Shown: positions 1 to 10,955 of the stretch, piece after piece
Layout: every line of letters starts with the position of its first letter
How positions within the stretch are numbered: the first letter of the stretch is position 1
Origin: Carallia brachiata
Taxonomy: Eukaryota; Streptophyta; Magnoliopsida; Malpighiales; Rhizophoraceae
Reading direction: 5' to 3'
Assembly: GCA_021464245.1 (NCBI GenBank)
Contig: JADCRB010000057.1
Location: 564,370-628,369 of the forward strand
DNA: 64,000 nt
Made by a program: the position numbers and the translations under genes
The notes under the pieces: model-generated
Database searches by the model: none
What the model was told of the DNA's origin: nothing
Seen by the model: only the letters and a program-made list of their open reading frames with translations

Positions 1-3000
1 CACCTTATTGCAGGTTGGACACTTCTATGGCATTTTGTAGCTATGATTAAGAGTAAAGCCTTAGCAATATTGCAAACATGTTTTCAGGGCAGGGAGGGTT
101 GACTGTCTGTGCTCAACCTGTACATCAAACTGCTTTGGGCCCCATACTGTGAAGATCGTGCAAGTGAAATCTGGTTATGTGTCAGTTCTGGTAAATGTGA
201 GAGCAGTTGACTGTCTGCAGTGCATGTTGGTGTCCGAACCTAACCACCTTATTGCTGCTGGGTGACAGTGGGAGACTGCATCTGTGGACCATGAATTCAA
301 CATGGAGGTGAATTTAATGGGATGATGTCCTTTTAGTTTTGCTTCAATTCTTATAGCCACTTTTAGACTGCTGTAGCATTTGTTGTAAAATGGTTTTTTT
401 GCCAGTTAAATTGTTTCTCTATTGGAAAATTTGGTTGAATCTCTGCTACTCCTACATGTTTTTTGATGTAAGAGTAGTCTGAAATATCTGTCTTAGAAGT
501 TATTTTGGAAATGTCTTCCCCCCTGATGATTGTCTTACAAACAATGAAGAAAATTTTAGCTCATCACAGGAATATTTAGCTTGTTTCATCACTTCATCTA
601 TATTTACAATTAAACTTTCATTGACAGCTGCAATAGTGTAACCATGTCTTAGGGGAAAATTTTGGATGTTGAAATGACAGTACCATATTTTCTTCTCATT
701 GCGTTTAGCACATGAACCTGGAAATGATACTTTTATATTGTTTAATGTTTTTGTGCAGTTTAGCTGTTAACAAATCTAATGAAGGTTTATACCTTAGCCT
801 TTCATATGGCCTTTCAGCTCCTTGATTCTAGTTGCGCAGCGTTGATAGTGCATATAAGCGCCAGTGGTTTCACTTATTTCCTCTTTTCATCATTTGCAGT
901 GTACCAATGGAAGAATTTGTTGTACAAGCCAATGATTGCATATCCCCTTGTATAGTGGAGTTGAAAACAATTCCAAAGTCTGCTTCTCTAGTCATTGGGC
1001 ACAACGGTTTTGGGGAATTTACCATATGGTATGCTGCTTATATGAAATATTGTGATGTACCAAAAAAAAAAAAAAGAAATATTGTTCAGTCAAACAAAAG
1101 TTTATATCGGGCAATCAATGGGTGTACAATTCTCTTTACTTTGTTTTCAAGCTCTACAGGATATCATTTTATTTAAATCTTTCTTCTGGAAGCTTCAGCT
1201 ATAACTGCTTAATACTGCTTTTTAAGCACCATCTATCCATTTCATCTTTTTGGAGCTTGATTGCCTTATAAATGTCTAGACCATATTGATGGTAAGGATA
1301 TTGTTGATTGACTCAATAAAAAAGGCAAAAAATGTTATGGTGAAGATTTGGGCTGCTATTCATGAGGAACAGCAGCTGGCTTTTCATGGTTCTGTATCAA
1401 TCAATAGTATGATTGCTGGAATTTTAGCAGATCATTTGCTGTTGAACAAACAGAGTTTTCCAAAACTCCTGAGTGAAAAGCCTCTTTGAAAAATGCAAGG
1501 GGAAGGTAACATATGATGACGACCCTCTCTCAATCCTCGTGAAGAGGATCTCATGCGCCAGCAACACCTATGCAACCTGAGACAGTTGAATGCCTCAAAT
1601 GCACAGAACTGATTGTTATATTGTTGTTTTTGAGATGTGAAATTTTTCACCTAAGTTTGAAAATTCCAATGCTTTTCCCTTGGTTTTGGTCATTGAGAAT
1701 GTTACGAAGTCCATGTTTATTATCTCTGGGACTGAATTTTTGAATTCATTAGGATTAAAACTATCTTTGTATTGACTGAAGATCTACCAGGTTATCAATT
1801 TCTGACAGTTGGAAGTTTCTGAACTTTTCCTGGGGTATTCTTCTGTGTAGTCACTTTCATTAATCATTTTGCAGTGATCAGATTAAATGGATACAGAACT
1901 GGCAACAGCTTCATGTTAGTTGCTGGCTCTACATTCTTGCTTCCAAAGCAACTCAAATTATATGATTATTTTGTTACTGCATTTGAGATTTTCTCATTAT
2001 TCCTTACTGTTTTTCCTATGTGAAAACATGTCCATTCTTCAATATCTGAAGATATGTGCCCATATCAGTATCTTCCCTCGGGTTTATAGTTTGTTTTACT
2101 TTTGCATTTTGCTGCTCCTTGGCATGGAAAAACAGATTATCAGCGTCATTTTTACTTTTAACTTTCCTTCTTACTGCTTATTTTATTTCTTTTAGGGATA
2201 TTTCACAACGCATCTTTGTGTCAAGGTTCTCAGCCACAAGCACTTCAGTTTACCAATGCCTTCCTATTTGTCTGTTCAGTTGGCAGAGAGAAACCCATGG
2301 TTTAGCTTACACTAGTGCGGAGGAGGTGGTCAGTAGAATCATGAATGCTACAAAATTTTGGTCTTCAGAACGCAAGGACCATTCCTTCAATATAGTGGAA
2401 GCAGAAGATATTGCCATCTGGCTTCTTATTCAACTGCCATTGATTCTAATGCTCATCATGATCATATATCATGTGATTCTGTTGGGCAATGGAGGCTAGC
2501 TCTCTTGGCAAGAAAAATGTTAATTGTAGGAAGTGCATTGGATCCAAGGTATCTACAATTTGTATTTGCAATTTCATTTATGCTTTTCTCCTTTCCACAC
2601 ATAGCAAGTGTTGGCCCATTTGCTTATGGTAGTTGAGTTCAGGAGTGAAGTTAGCTCAAAGCACTCAAATAGGAATTTCTCACCTGGGAAATATTGTAAA
2701 ATGTGAACCATTTTTCCTGGATCCACTCACATCAATAACTCAATCCCTTCAGTCGCTGGGTAGTTTCAAGCAAGCTTTCTTAGAACTTTGAAGTGCATGT
2801 CTAACCGCCAACTTTGGCTAAAAGTGTTCCTCCAACTTTTTGGTTTGCTGTGGATGTTGGTTTTGCAATTTCGTTTAGTGATTACCTGTATAGACGTATT
2901 TGTGCTGTTAAATGCTTCCAGTAAACTTTAGGATAGCATACCATCCAGCCATCTAGGAACATTGAACTCCACCTTTGTCATGGAGAAGTAATCATCAGTG

Positions 3001-3527
3001 AGATAATTGTAGGAAGTGTAAAAACTTTATTAATCAGACAAGTATTCCTTTCCTTGGACTATTTGTTTGAGAGGTTATGCCAAAGGAATAGCGAGTGAAT
3101 CTTAAAAATACATTACTCATATTCGGTTATGGTTATTGGTTATAACAAAATCATTGCAAACATTTATGATTTTCTTTCACTGGGTATGCAGAAGCTCCTT
3201 CAATATCTAATAAGAGATAACATCAGCTACACAGGTGCAACCTTTTTTAATCTGGATATAACTGTGCAGGGCTGCTGCTATGTGTACATCAGCTGGTTAT
3301 GGGATCATTGGTACACTTGATGGACTTGTTTATAAATGGGAGTTAACAACAGGATTAAACCTTGGGACTCTTCATCATTTTGAAGGTATGGTTCAACTTT
3401 ACCAATTTCAGGATTCTTTGAATTTTCTATTCCATGGAACTAATTGAATAGGTAATATTTTACTAGGTAATTACTAAATTGTCTGGCCTAATTATTGTTG
3501 CAATCCATTTCCCACTAACTAGGTATA

Positions 3528-3532
3528 GTTCC
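3528..3532. repeat. Target site duplication GTTCC, left copy
   Basis: This 5-bp direct repeat directly abuts the copia element and is identical to the copy at 8543-8547. Five bases is the usual duplication size for copia integrases. Confidence 0.93.
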
Positions 3533-3749
3533 TAACAGAATTTTGGGAGAGAAAACTCATAATGTTATTCCTTCTTTACAAGCTAATATATACAGATATC
3601 ATCATAGTTATAAAAGGAAACCATTTAATTAGGGAATCCCTATAATGGAGTCAATCCCTTCAATTAGGGACTTTCTATAATGGAAAGGATCTCCTAAATA
3701 ATGAAGTTGACAGAATATTAGGCCTGAAATTTAGCCTGATTTCCTGACA
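3533..3749 (-). repeat. 3' LTR of the copia element
   Basis: This is a 217-bp direct repeat of 8326-8542. Only two differences were found by reading, both G on the plus strand here and A in the other copy. In minus-strand orientation it begins TGTCAGGAAATC and ends TTCTGTTA. Confidence 0.95.
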
Positions 3750-3760
3750 CTCCCTCTCAA
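3750..3760 (-). other. Polypurine tract
   Basis: On the minus strand TTGAGAGGGAG directly precedes the 3' LTR, the expected place for the plus-strand primer in LTR retrotransposons. Confidence 0.8.
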
Positions 3761-5034
3761 GCTGGTGAATAGACATTGTCCATTCCCAGCTTGGAAATTA
3801 ATATCTGAAATTGAGGATTGCCTATTCCCTTTGTGAACACATCAGCTAGTTGGGACTGTGAGGACACATAAGGAGTACAAATGAGACCACTATCTAGTTT
3901 TTCCTTGATAAAGTGTCTGTCCACTTCAATATGCTTTGTTCTGTCATGTTGTACTGGATTATGTGCTATGCTGATGGCTGATTTATTGTCACAGTAGAGC
4001 TTCATAGGTACATCCCACTTAATCTTCAAATCTTCCAAGATAATCTTTAACCATAGTAACTCACATACACCTTGTGCCATAGCTCGAAATTCAGATTCAG
4101 CACTTGACCTTGCAACTACATTTTGCTTTTTGCTCCTCCAAGTCACTAGATTTCCTCCAAGAAAAGTGCAATACCCGGATGTGGACCTTCTATCTATTAC
4201 TGAACTTGCATAGTCAGCATCAGTGTAGGCTTCAAGTGCAATCTTGTCATGCTTTTTGAACAATATTCCTTTCCCTGGAGTTCCCTTTAGGTAGTGCAAT
4301 ATCCTATAGACTGACTGCAGATGTATTTCCTTCGGGTTATGCATGAATTGGCTCACAATACTCACTGCATAAGCAATGTCTGGACGTGTGTGAGATAGGT
4401 AGATTAACCGACCAACTAATCTTTGATACATCTCCCTATTTACTGCTGCATCACTTTCAGCCTCTCCAAGCTTGTGATTTGGATCTATAGGTGTGCTAGC
4501 TGGCTTGCATGCCAACTTCCCTGTATCTTTCAGCAGGTTAATGATGTATTTTTGCTGAGATATGAAAATCCCTGTCTTGGACCTTGCTACTTCAATTCCT
4601 AGGAAGTACTTGAGTTGTCCCAACTCCTTAATTTCAAATTCTTTCCTTAGGTGCTGTACCAAAATTTCCCTCTCTTGCTGATCATTTCCAGTCACTATAA
4701 TGTCATCCACATAAACAATGAGAGCTGTGACTCCCTCTAGACCCGAATGCTTGATAAACAAAGTGTGATCTCCTTGACTCTGTTTGTAACCCATACTCAC
4801 CATTACTTTGGTAAATCTACCAAACCAGGCCCTCGGTGATTGCTTTAAACCATAGAGTGCTTTCTTGAGTTTACATACCTTGTTGGGAGGCACCTTTTTT
4901 GTATAGCCAGGTGGGATCTCCATGTATATTTCCTCCTCAAGATCTCCATGTAAAAATGCATTCTTTACATCAAATTGTAGGAGGGGCCAGTCAAAGTTTA
5001 CAGCTAAAGACAAAAGAATTCTCACTGTATTCAT
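3757..5034 (-). CDS. Copia reverse transcriptase and RNase H segment
   Basis: A 425-codon frame with the RT palm blocks [12 protein letters not shown] and [12 protein letters not shown], the catalytic YVDD motif ([14 protein letters not shown]) and [13 protein letters not shown]. The RNase H part shows [18 protein letters not shown], the [11 protein letters not shown] block and the terminal LADVFTKGI. It ends right beside the polypurine tract, as expected for a full-length 3' end. The internal catalytic residues all appear intact. Confidence 0.95.
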   Translation of the reverse strand: MNTVRILLSLAVNFDWPLLQFDVKNAFLHGDLEEEIYMEIPPGYTKKVPPNKVCKLKKALYGLKQSPRAWFGRFTKVMVSMGYKQSQGDHTLFIKHSGLEGVTALIVYVDDIIVTGNDQQEREILVQHLRKEFEIKELGQLKYFLGIEVARSKTGIFISQQKYIINLLKDTGKLACKPASTPIDPNHKLGEAESDAAVNREMYQRLVGRLIYLSHTRPDIAYAVSIVSQFMHNPKEIHLQSVYRILHYLKGTPGKGILFKKHDKIALEAYTDADYASSVIDRRSTSGYCTFLGGNLVTWRSKKQNVVARSSAESEFRAMAQGVCELLWLKIILEDLKIKWDVPMKLYCDNKSAISIAHNPVQHDRTKHIEVDRHFIKEKLDSGLICTPYVSSQSQLADVFTKGIGNPQFQILISKLGMDNVYSPA

Positions 5035-5206
5035 TTTGGCTACCGGAGCAAACGTTTCTTGATAATCTATTCCATATCTGTGTGTAACCTCTAGCTACCA
5101 GCCTTGCTTTGTACCTTTCTAACGTCCCATCTGCCTTGTATTTCACAGTGTACACCCATTTGCATCCTACTGGTTTCTTCCCTTCCGGTAGCTCTACAAT
5201 TCCCAT
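4991..5206 (-). CDS. Copia reverse transcriptase, N-terminal segment
   Basis: A short frame holding the conserved start of copia [21 protein letters not shown] and [12 protein letters not shown]. After this block homology continues in the frame of 3757-5034, so one more single-base frame change lies near 5080-5090. Confidence 0.88.
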   Translation of the reverse strand: MGIVELPEGKKPVGCKWVYTVKYKADGTLERYKARLVARGYTQIWNRLSRNVCSGSQNEYSENSFVFSCKL

Positions 5207-5664
5207 GTATTATTTTTCTCTAAGGCCTGCATTTCAACATTCATAGCATTTTTCCAATTCTCACATGATAAAGCCTCCGAGAGAGTTGTAGGAATTGTCA
5301 CCATGTTTAAATTGTTAAGAAAACATTTATGCAGTGGTGAACACTTCTCAAATGACACAAAATTGGAAATTGGGTATTGTGGGTGTAACTTTTTTGTGCA
5401 CTCTCTAGTTCCCTTCCTAAGAGCAATAGGCCAATCAATGTCAGGTGTAGACTGAGAGGAATTAGAAGGTATTACCTCATTCTTAGGCTCCGAGTCTGAC
5501 GCTTGAACTAGCTTTGGTTCAGGACATGGATTTTTCCTTCTTGAGTAGACCTGAGAAAACCTTTGGTTAGTAGCATCATTATTACCCCTATCCGTTTGTG
5601 ATTGATTGTGTTCAGCCAGATCAGGATGTTCAGGTAGATGAGGTTCAGATTGGTTTAAGGACAA
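5194..5664 (-). CDS. Copia linker between integrase and reverse transcriptase
   Basis: A 156-codon frame rich in N, S, P and E, matching the variable linker of copia polyproteins. It ends with the start of the reverse transcriptase region ([25 protein letters not shown]). It joins the integrase frame and the following RT frame only through frame changes near 5655 and 5206. Confidence 0.85.
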   Translation of the reverse strand: MSLNQSEPHLPEHPDLAEHNQSQTDRGNNDATNQRFSQVYSRRKNPCPEPKLVQASDSEPKNEVIPSNSSQSTPDIDWPIALRKGTRECTKKLHPQYPISNFVSFEKCSPLHKCFLNNLNMVTIPTTLSEALSCENWKNAMNVEMQALEKNNTWEL

Positions 5665-6653
5665 AGAATGCTCGAGAAATATAGGTTGCTCTTGAGAAGG
5701 TTCAAGTGAGATGCAAATCTAGGTTCAGGTTCAGCCAGCAACTGATGTTGCTTATTTATGCTAGGTTCAAGTAAGAAAACATCCTTATCTTCCTCAAATG
5801 TTGCCTCCCTCTGAAGATAAGCCTCATTAAAGTATGGTACTTCCTCGGCAAACGTCACATCAGCAGATACAAAGAATTTTTTGGTTGGGGGATGATAGCA
5901 TTTGTATCCCTTTTTGGTGGAAGAATATCCTATAAAGATGGTTTTGAGGGCTCTTGGGTCTAACTTTCCTCGGTTTTGATTATGAACATGCACATATGAG
6001 ACACAGCCAAATATTCTAGGAACAAGATGGTTTGTTGTGCAAATATTTGGATAAAATTGAGAAAGAACTTCCATGGGACTCTTCAAATTCAATACTTGGG
6101 TAGGAAGTCGGTTGATAATATAGGTGGCTGTGAGAACTGCTTCCCCCCAATAATTTTTTGGGACATGTCTTTGGAATAATAATGCACGAGTTACGGAAAG
6201 AAGATGACCATTTTTCCTCTCTGCCACCCCATTTTGTTGGGGGGTATAGACACAAGATGACTCATGAATGATTCCTTCCCGTTGGAAAAAAGTAGAGATA
6301 TGTTGATTAAAGTAATCTCTAGCATTGTCTGATCTAAACCTTTTAATGTGGACACCAAATTGATTTTTGATCATGGAAAAAAAATTGGGAACCACATCAC
6401 TCACTTCACTTTTAAATTTGAGCAGAAAAATCCATGTAACTCTAGTGCAATCATCAATAAATGACACAAACCATCGTGCCCCAGAAATATTAGAAACTGT
6501 GGATGGACCCCATATGTCACTATGAATCAACTCAAAGGGAATAGTACTCCTTTTATTGCTTATGGGAAAAGATGCACGCTTGTGCTTGGCAATTTCACAA
6601 ACATCACAAACAAACGATTTATTTTCTAATCCTTTAAACAAAGAAGGAAACAT
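5655..6653 (-). CDS. Copia integrase segment
   Basis: This frame continues the polyprotein. The zinc-binding region lies partly upstream of its first ATG: an HHYRLGHPSF block is readable in this frame near 6690-6720, and CDVCEIAKHK follows near residue 16. The catalytic core shows IHSDIWGP, FIDDCTR, RFRSDN and TPQQNGVAERKN, the usual retroviral-type integrase blocks with D, D and E. The end of the frame, about 5655-5700, leaves homology and the next segment is in a third frame. A normal copia polyprotein is one frame of roughly 1,300-1,450 residues. Confidence 0.92.
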   Translation of the reverse strand: MFPSLFKGLENKSFVCDVCEIAKHKRASFPISNKRSTIPFELIHSDIWGPSTVSNISGARWFVSFIDDCTRVTWIFLLKFKSEVSDVVPNFFSMIKNQFGVHIKRFRSDNARDYFNQHISTFFQREGIIHESSCVYTPQQNGVAERKNGHLLSVTRALLFQRHVPKNYWGEAVLTATYIINRLPTQVLNLKSPMEVLSQFYPNICTTNHLVPRIFGCVSYVHVHNQNRGKLDPRALKTIFIGYSSTKKGYKCYHPPTKKFFVSADVTFAEEVPYFNEAYLQREATFEEDKDVFLLEPSINKQHQLLAEPEPRFASHLNLLKSNLYFSSILCP

Positions 6654-8224
6654 GATGTCAAGGGTTTTAAAGGAGGGATGACCAAGTCTATAGTGATGGA
6701 GCCAGATCTTATCTTTATTGGTGAGTGATGCTTTGGGGACAGTAGGCTTAGGGAATAATTATGCTGTCTATTATCTAGGCTCTCAGACACCTCAAGGTAG
6801 TACAATCCATCCATCTCCTTAGCACGTCCAATCGTCATTCCCGAATCCTGGTCCTGAAATAGACAATAGGTTGGGAAAAAAATGACTTTGCATTTTGAAT
6901 CAAAAGTAATTTTGGTGATAGATACCAAATTTGTAGACAATTTCGGAACATGAAGGACATTTTTAAGGGTGAGATGTGGACTGATTTTTATGTCTCCTAT
7001 TCCTGCTACTGTAATTGGTGAACCATCTGCAGTGGAAATTTTTTTGTTACTAGGACAAGGAGTATATGTGCTGAAGTTTTCAGAGGCATGGGTCATATGA
7101 TCAGTGGCTCCCGAGTCAATAATCCATGATTTTCTAAAAAAATTTTCGGAGGCATTTAAACCATGAGAGATTGGAAACTTACCTGAATGTGTCAATGAAC
7201 AGATACCTGAGGGTTTGTCAAGAGTTGCCAGTAGGTTTCTCAATTTCTCAACCTCTCCTTTGTTGAAGGTCTTTGGCTCCTCTGCAACTGTCAGGTGCCC
7301 CCTTTGCTGCTTATTCTGGCCACTTTTATTTCCCCACTCCCTACTTGGTGGTTTCCCATGCAATTTCCAGCACTTCTCCCGGGTATGTCTTGGCTTGTTG
7401 CAATAAGTACACCATAGTGAATCCTTGTCATCTTCACCTGCAAACTTAGATTCATTCTTCTTGTTTTCTTTGCTGGAGCTTTCCTTTGGACCATGGTTTG
7501 CAGTGTTTATAAGCATTGCAGAAGCTTCCATTGGTTTTGGCTCCAACATCACCCCTCTTCTACTCTCCTCGGCCAAAATGATTGACACCACCTCATTGAG
7601 TGATGGTAAATCATCTTTCCCCAAGATTTGTATTCTCACGGGATCAAATTCTGGATTTAATCCTGCCAAAAAATCATAAGTTCGATCCTTTTCAATATAT
7701 TCCTTCAGCACACATGCATCATCACTATTTTTCATGGTTATCACCCGATATTGATCGATCTCTTGCCACAGCCCCTTCAGCAAATTAACATACTCAGTGA
7801 CTGATCTATTTCCTTGCTTGGTTGACATTGTTTTGACCCTCAACTCATAAATTTGAGCTGCATCCTTTACCTTAGAATAGGTTTGTCGAATTGATTCCCA
7901 AACCTCTTTTGCAGTTGGTAGAAACATGCATGTGTCACTGATTTCGGGTGACATAGAGCTCCATAGCCATGCCATAATCATGGAGTCTTGCTCATCCCAT
8001 GAGGTGAACTTCGGATCTCCTTCCCTAGGGCCGGTTCCAAGGATGTGATCAAGCTTACCTTTGCCCTTTAAAATGGTCTTAATTAACTGTGACCATTTCA
8101 AATAATTTTTTCCGTTGAGTCGATAGGCTGCACTGATCTGTTGCAGTTCTCCCGGTGTCGGATTTGCTGCTGTGTTTCCAGTGATGCAAGAGACAATCTC
8201 AGCAGAGGTGGAATCAGTTGACAT
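6626..8224 (-). CDS. Copia gag and protease segment
   Basis: A 532-codon open frame starting with ATG about 100 bp downstream of the 5' LTR. The N-terminal half is a plant copia gag domain (AYRLNGKNYLKW near residue 33, UBN2-type middle). A CCHC zinc knuckle, CTYCNKPRHTREKC, lies near residue 270. The aspartic protease motif IIDSGATDHM is near residue 375, followed by the GAG-pre-integrase region. The frame leaves the polyprotein around 6735-6760, where homology continues in another frame, so the last roughly 40 residues given by this frame are not native. Confidence 0.93.
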   Translation of the reverse strand: MSTDSTSAEIVSCITGNTAANPTPGELQQISAAYRLNGKNYLKWSQLIKTILKGKGKLDHILGTGPREGDPKFTSWDEQDSMIMAWLWSSMSPEISDTCMFLPTAKEVWESIRQTYSKVKDAAQIYELRVKTMSTKQGNRSVTEYVNLLKGLWQEIDQYRVITMKNSDDACVLKEYIEKDRTYDFLAGLNPEFDPVRIQILGKDDLPSLNEVVSIILAEESRRGVMLEPKPMEASAMLINTANHGPKESSSKENKKNESKFAGEDDKDSLWCTYCNKPRHTREKCWKLHGKPPSREWGNKSGQNKQQRGHLTVAEEPKTFNKGEVEKLRNLLATLDKPSGICSLTHSGKFPISHGLNASENFFRKSWIIDSGATDHMTHASENFSTYTPCPSNKKISTADGSPITVAGIGDIKISPHLTLKNVLHVPKLSTNLVSITKITFDSKCKVIFFPTYCLFQDQDSGMTIGRAKEMDGLYYLEVSESLDNRQHNYSLSLLSPKHHSPIKIRSGSITIDLVIPPLKPLTSCFLLCLKD

Positions 8225-8313
8225 CTTAACTGTAGTGGCAATGAAGGCTCAAATGAAAAGCTACGGCAATTAAGGCCAAGAAAAAAAGGTTGCCCACGGA
8301 TAGTATCCCTAGG

Positions 8314-8325
8314 GCTCTGATACCA
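8314..8325 (-). other. Primer-binding site (initiator tRNA-Met type)
   Basis: On the minus strand the bases directly after the 5' LTR read TGGTATCAGAGC, the usual plant copia primer site complementary to the 3' end of initiator tRNA-Met. There is no spacer between LTR and site. Confidence 0.92.
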
Positions 8326-8542
8326 TAACAGAATTTTGGGAGAGAAAACTCATAATGTTATTCCTTCTTTACAAGCTAATATATACAGATATCATCATAG
8401 TTATAAAAGAAAACCATTTAATTAGGGAATCCCTATAATGGAGTCAATCCCTTCAATTAGGGACTTTCTATAATGGAAAGGATCTCCTAAATAATAAAGT
8501 TGACAGAATATTAGGCCTGAAATTTAGCCTGATTTCCTGACA
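8326..8542 (-). repeat. 5' LTR of the copia element
   Basis: Second copy of the 217-bp LTR, next to the primer-binding site. The two differences from the 3' LTR are transitions (about 0.9 percent divergence), so the insertion is recent on an evolutionary scale. The LTR should hold the element promoter, but I could not assign a TATA box with confidence. Confidence 0.95.
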
Positions 8543-8547
8543 GTTCC
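8543..8547. repeat. Target site duplication GTTCC, right copy
   Basis: Identical to 3528-3532 and immediately outside the other LTR, so the element has not been rearranged at its borders since insertion. Confidence 0.93.
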
Positions 8548-9332
8548 ACCTTGGCTTTATTAGTAAACAGAGTTGGTATACAATTTATAACAGTTTTTTA
8601 AAACAATATGTTAAAGTGGATTCTGCATCTGCTCTCATTTTGTTATCCTGCTGATTTTATCATGAACTAGGTAATAACTTAAGCTTGTTCTTTATGCTAT
8701 AAGTAGAATTCTTCTTAGATGGTCAGATTACACTGAACAATAGAGACAGACCCACCTTAGCGTAATATAATCAGCTGGAAAGAGTACCATTTATCTAAAG
8801 ATTGTGGCTTGTTAATCTGTCTATGGCATTTGGTCACACTTTTTATCAGTGTAACTGGATCTACATAGTCTTTCCAAAATATGATCTAAACTCTCAATGA
8901 ATAGCAGAATTCCCTGTCCAAAAGCCAATTTCTTCCTGACAATAAGTTGCCTTCTGGAATCATGGTTGGTGCCTTTCCCTTCCCACTTCACCAGTAATGT
9001 TGAAGTCATAGATGTTATTAAGACATGTTATAAGAGAAAAACCCCCCCTTGCAATAGCACATCTAAGATCAAGACAAATGGATATCAAGCTTTGTTGGAG
9101 AATCTTAGAGGACATGCAAAACAAATCTCATAACTCGATGGACAAGATTTCTTGGTGGGGTGCTTTTTTCTTTTTTCCCAGTTTGCATTAGTTGATAATC
9201 TTTCTCATGGTATCAGGTGGAAGTGTTACATGTATTGCTGCTGATAATTCAAGTTCAGGCTTATTTGCAGTAGCAAGTGACAGAGGTGAGTTGTTGGTTT
9301 ATCGTCAATCAACAACAGCATCTTCAAAATGA

Positions 9333-9842
9333 AGGATATAAGCTATAAAGATACATTGTTTCTGAAGTTCCTGAGAGCCATGAAAATCTTAACTGTAAAG
9401 CTGATCTCTGCAAAGTGACTGTAAATCCCTTTATAATTACGGTGGTCCCACATGTAAATAGTCCCCTTTTGACTTCAATTTTCTGGGTGACGCCAGTTGC
9501 ATTTTCATCTAACTCATTGAAGACAACGGGGAACATTTTACAGGCATAAACTTTTTTGGAAGGTTGTCTGAAATTTGAAAAGAGATGGCAAAATAGTGTT
9601 GCAGGGCAAGCTCTCATTAATTAGGCATGGCATAGAATTTTTTGCTTTACTGGTAATAAAACGGTATGTTTGCTTGTTTTGATCCATTTGATGAGCATTG
9701 CCTCCCTCGTGATTGAGGATGTTGCTGCATCAGCAATAGTGCAAATTAACCGTCATTGTCACACGTTTACCATGGGCTTTCGTTTTTTTGTGCTTGGAAT
9801 GCCTGCCAAGAAGGGGTAACTTTCCTTTAGATGGTTTGGCCG
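9333..9842. other. Probable 3' UTR and flank of the WD40 gene
   Basis: Mixed-composition sequence after the WD40 stop codon, with no recognisable protein or repeat. An open frame on the minus strand (9324-9617) has no family resemblance and is treated as chance. Confidence 0.4.
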
Positions 9843-9851
9843 AATATTAAT

Positions 9852-10946
9852 AGGATAAAGGTCAATTTGATCCACCGCGTTTTATTTTATTTTAAATTTT
9901 ATCAATAATGTTTTTTTTATTAAATTTGGTCCATAACATTACGTTCGTTAGTCCAATTTGGTCCTTCTGTCCATAACGTCGTGACGTGGTATGACGAAAT
10001 TTGACACGTCAGTAATTTTTTCACGTCAGCATGCTACGTTAACATCTGTTGCTGACATGGAATAAGTATAAAGGTTAATTTGACTCATAAGGTTTCAATT
10101 TATTTTAAATTTTATCTATAATATTTTTTTGTTTTTAAAATTGATCCATAACGTTATATCTTTTAATCTAATTTGATCTTTTCGTACATAACGTTGTTAA
10201 TTTAGCAAATATGATGTGACGGAGTATAACATATTAATAATTTTCATCTATATTAACATGTCATATTTGCAGTAAAATTTTAAAATTTAAATCAAACATT
10301 TATACTGAAAATTATACTCTGTAAATTCAAACAAAATAAAAAATTAAAATTCATAAATATATATTCAATTGAATACTTTTGTTTTTTTAATAAAAAAAAT
10401 AAATTAATAAAATTCAACAAAAGTCATTATTATCTTTATTTTTAAATTTTTTCTTTTTTTTATTGTTCACTATTTCCTCATCAAACTATTGCCGCTGTTT
10501 TCAACCATCATTAGTATTGCCAGTACAGAGCCATGTCTTTGGAAAATTAATTAATGACGTGTCAAATTCTGTCACGTTACATTAGCGAAATTAACGACGT
10601 TAGGTACGAAAAAATTAAATTAGACTAAAAGATATAACGTTATGGGTCAATTTTAACAAAAAAAAACGTTATAGGTGAAATTTAAAATAAGTTAAAACCT
10701 TGTGGGTCAAATTAGTTTTTATACTTATGTCACGTCAACAATATATGTTGACGTTGCATGTTGACGCGGAAAAATTACTGACGTGTCAAACTCTGTCATG
10801 TCACGTCAGTAGAGTTAACGGCGTTATGGACGGAATGACCAAATTAAACTAACGGACGTAACATTATAAATCAAATTTAATAAAAAAATATTATTAATAA
10901 AATTTAAAATAAAATAAAACGTGACCGGTCAAATAACCTTTATTTC
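9852..10946. mobile_element. Composite fold-back (Mutator-like) non-autonomous element
   Basis: A 1,095-bp element flanked by a perfect 9-bp direct repeat AATATTAAT (9843-9851 and 10947-10955), the duplication size of Mutator-like elements. The left end AGGATAAAGGTCAATTTG pairs with the right end, whose reverse complement reads GAAATAAAGGTTATTTGAC. Each arm is made of two related segments of about 200 bp: an outer one (9855-10065 pairing with 10735-10945) and an inner one (10068-10270 pairing with 10545-10730). Both contain GTCAATTTGA-like starts, ATAACGTT blocks and GACGTGTCAAA/TTTGACACGTC blocks. The AT-rich core (10270-10540) has no coding capacity. It is either a duplicated-arm MITE or one copy inserted inside another. 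Confidence 0.75.
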
Positions 10947-10955
10947 AATATTAAT

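Larger units (their letters stand above)
3533..8542 (-). mobile_element. Ty1/copia LTR retrotransposon, complete structure
   Basis: The element is 5,010 bp with two 217-bp LTRs, flanked by the 5-bp target duplication GTTCC (3528-3532 and 8543-8547). LTR ends read TG...TA on the minus strand. A primer-binding site complementary to initiator tRNA-Met follows the 5' LTR, and a purine-rich tract precedes the 3' LTR. Domain order on the minus strand is gag, zinc knuckle, protease, integrase, reverse transcriptase, RNase H, which defines copia rather than gypsy. The polyprotein is cut by four frame changes but shows no nonsense codon within frames. It lies in an intron of the WD40 gene in the opposite orientation. 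Confidence 0.96.
88..9332 (+). pseudogene. WD40-repeat protein gene, 3' part, frameshifted and split by a copia insertion
   Basis: Five exons of one WD40/transducin-type protein can be followed: 88-307, 900-1028, 2196-2548, 3270-3385 and 9217-9332, ending in a TGA. All junctions have GT/AG and compatible phases. Blade-like pieces are visible: DSGRLHLW in exon 1, GHNGFGEFTIW across exons 2-3, GTLDGLVYKWEL in exon 4 and VASDRGELLVY in the last exon. Three single-base frame changes break the reading frame, near 147-150, near 260-263 and near 2420. The last intron (3386-9216) has been enlarged to 5.8 kb by a retrotransposon. WD40 proteins are scaffolds, so no reaction can be named, and the N-terminus lies outside the window. 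It could be a live gene with consensus errors or a decaying copy; the clean splice sites and conserved protein leave both open. Confidence 0.7.

Noticed and set aside
832..1176. Continuous plus-strand frame of 114 codons
   Set aside because: Only 900-1028 is a true WD40 exon; the rest is intron read-through.
1286..1650. Possible extra exon with AIHEEQQLAFHGSVSI and a later ATPMQPETVECLKC stretch
   Set aside because: Lies in a WD40-gene intron and splicing works without it; no family recognised.
9324..9617. Minus-strand 97-codon frame after the WD40 stop
   Set aside because: Best explained as a chance frame in the 3' UTR.
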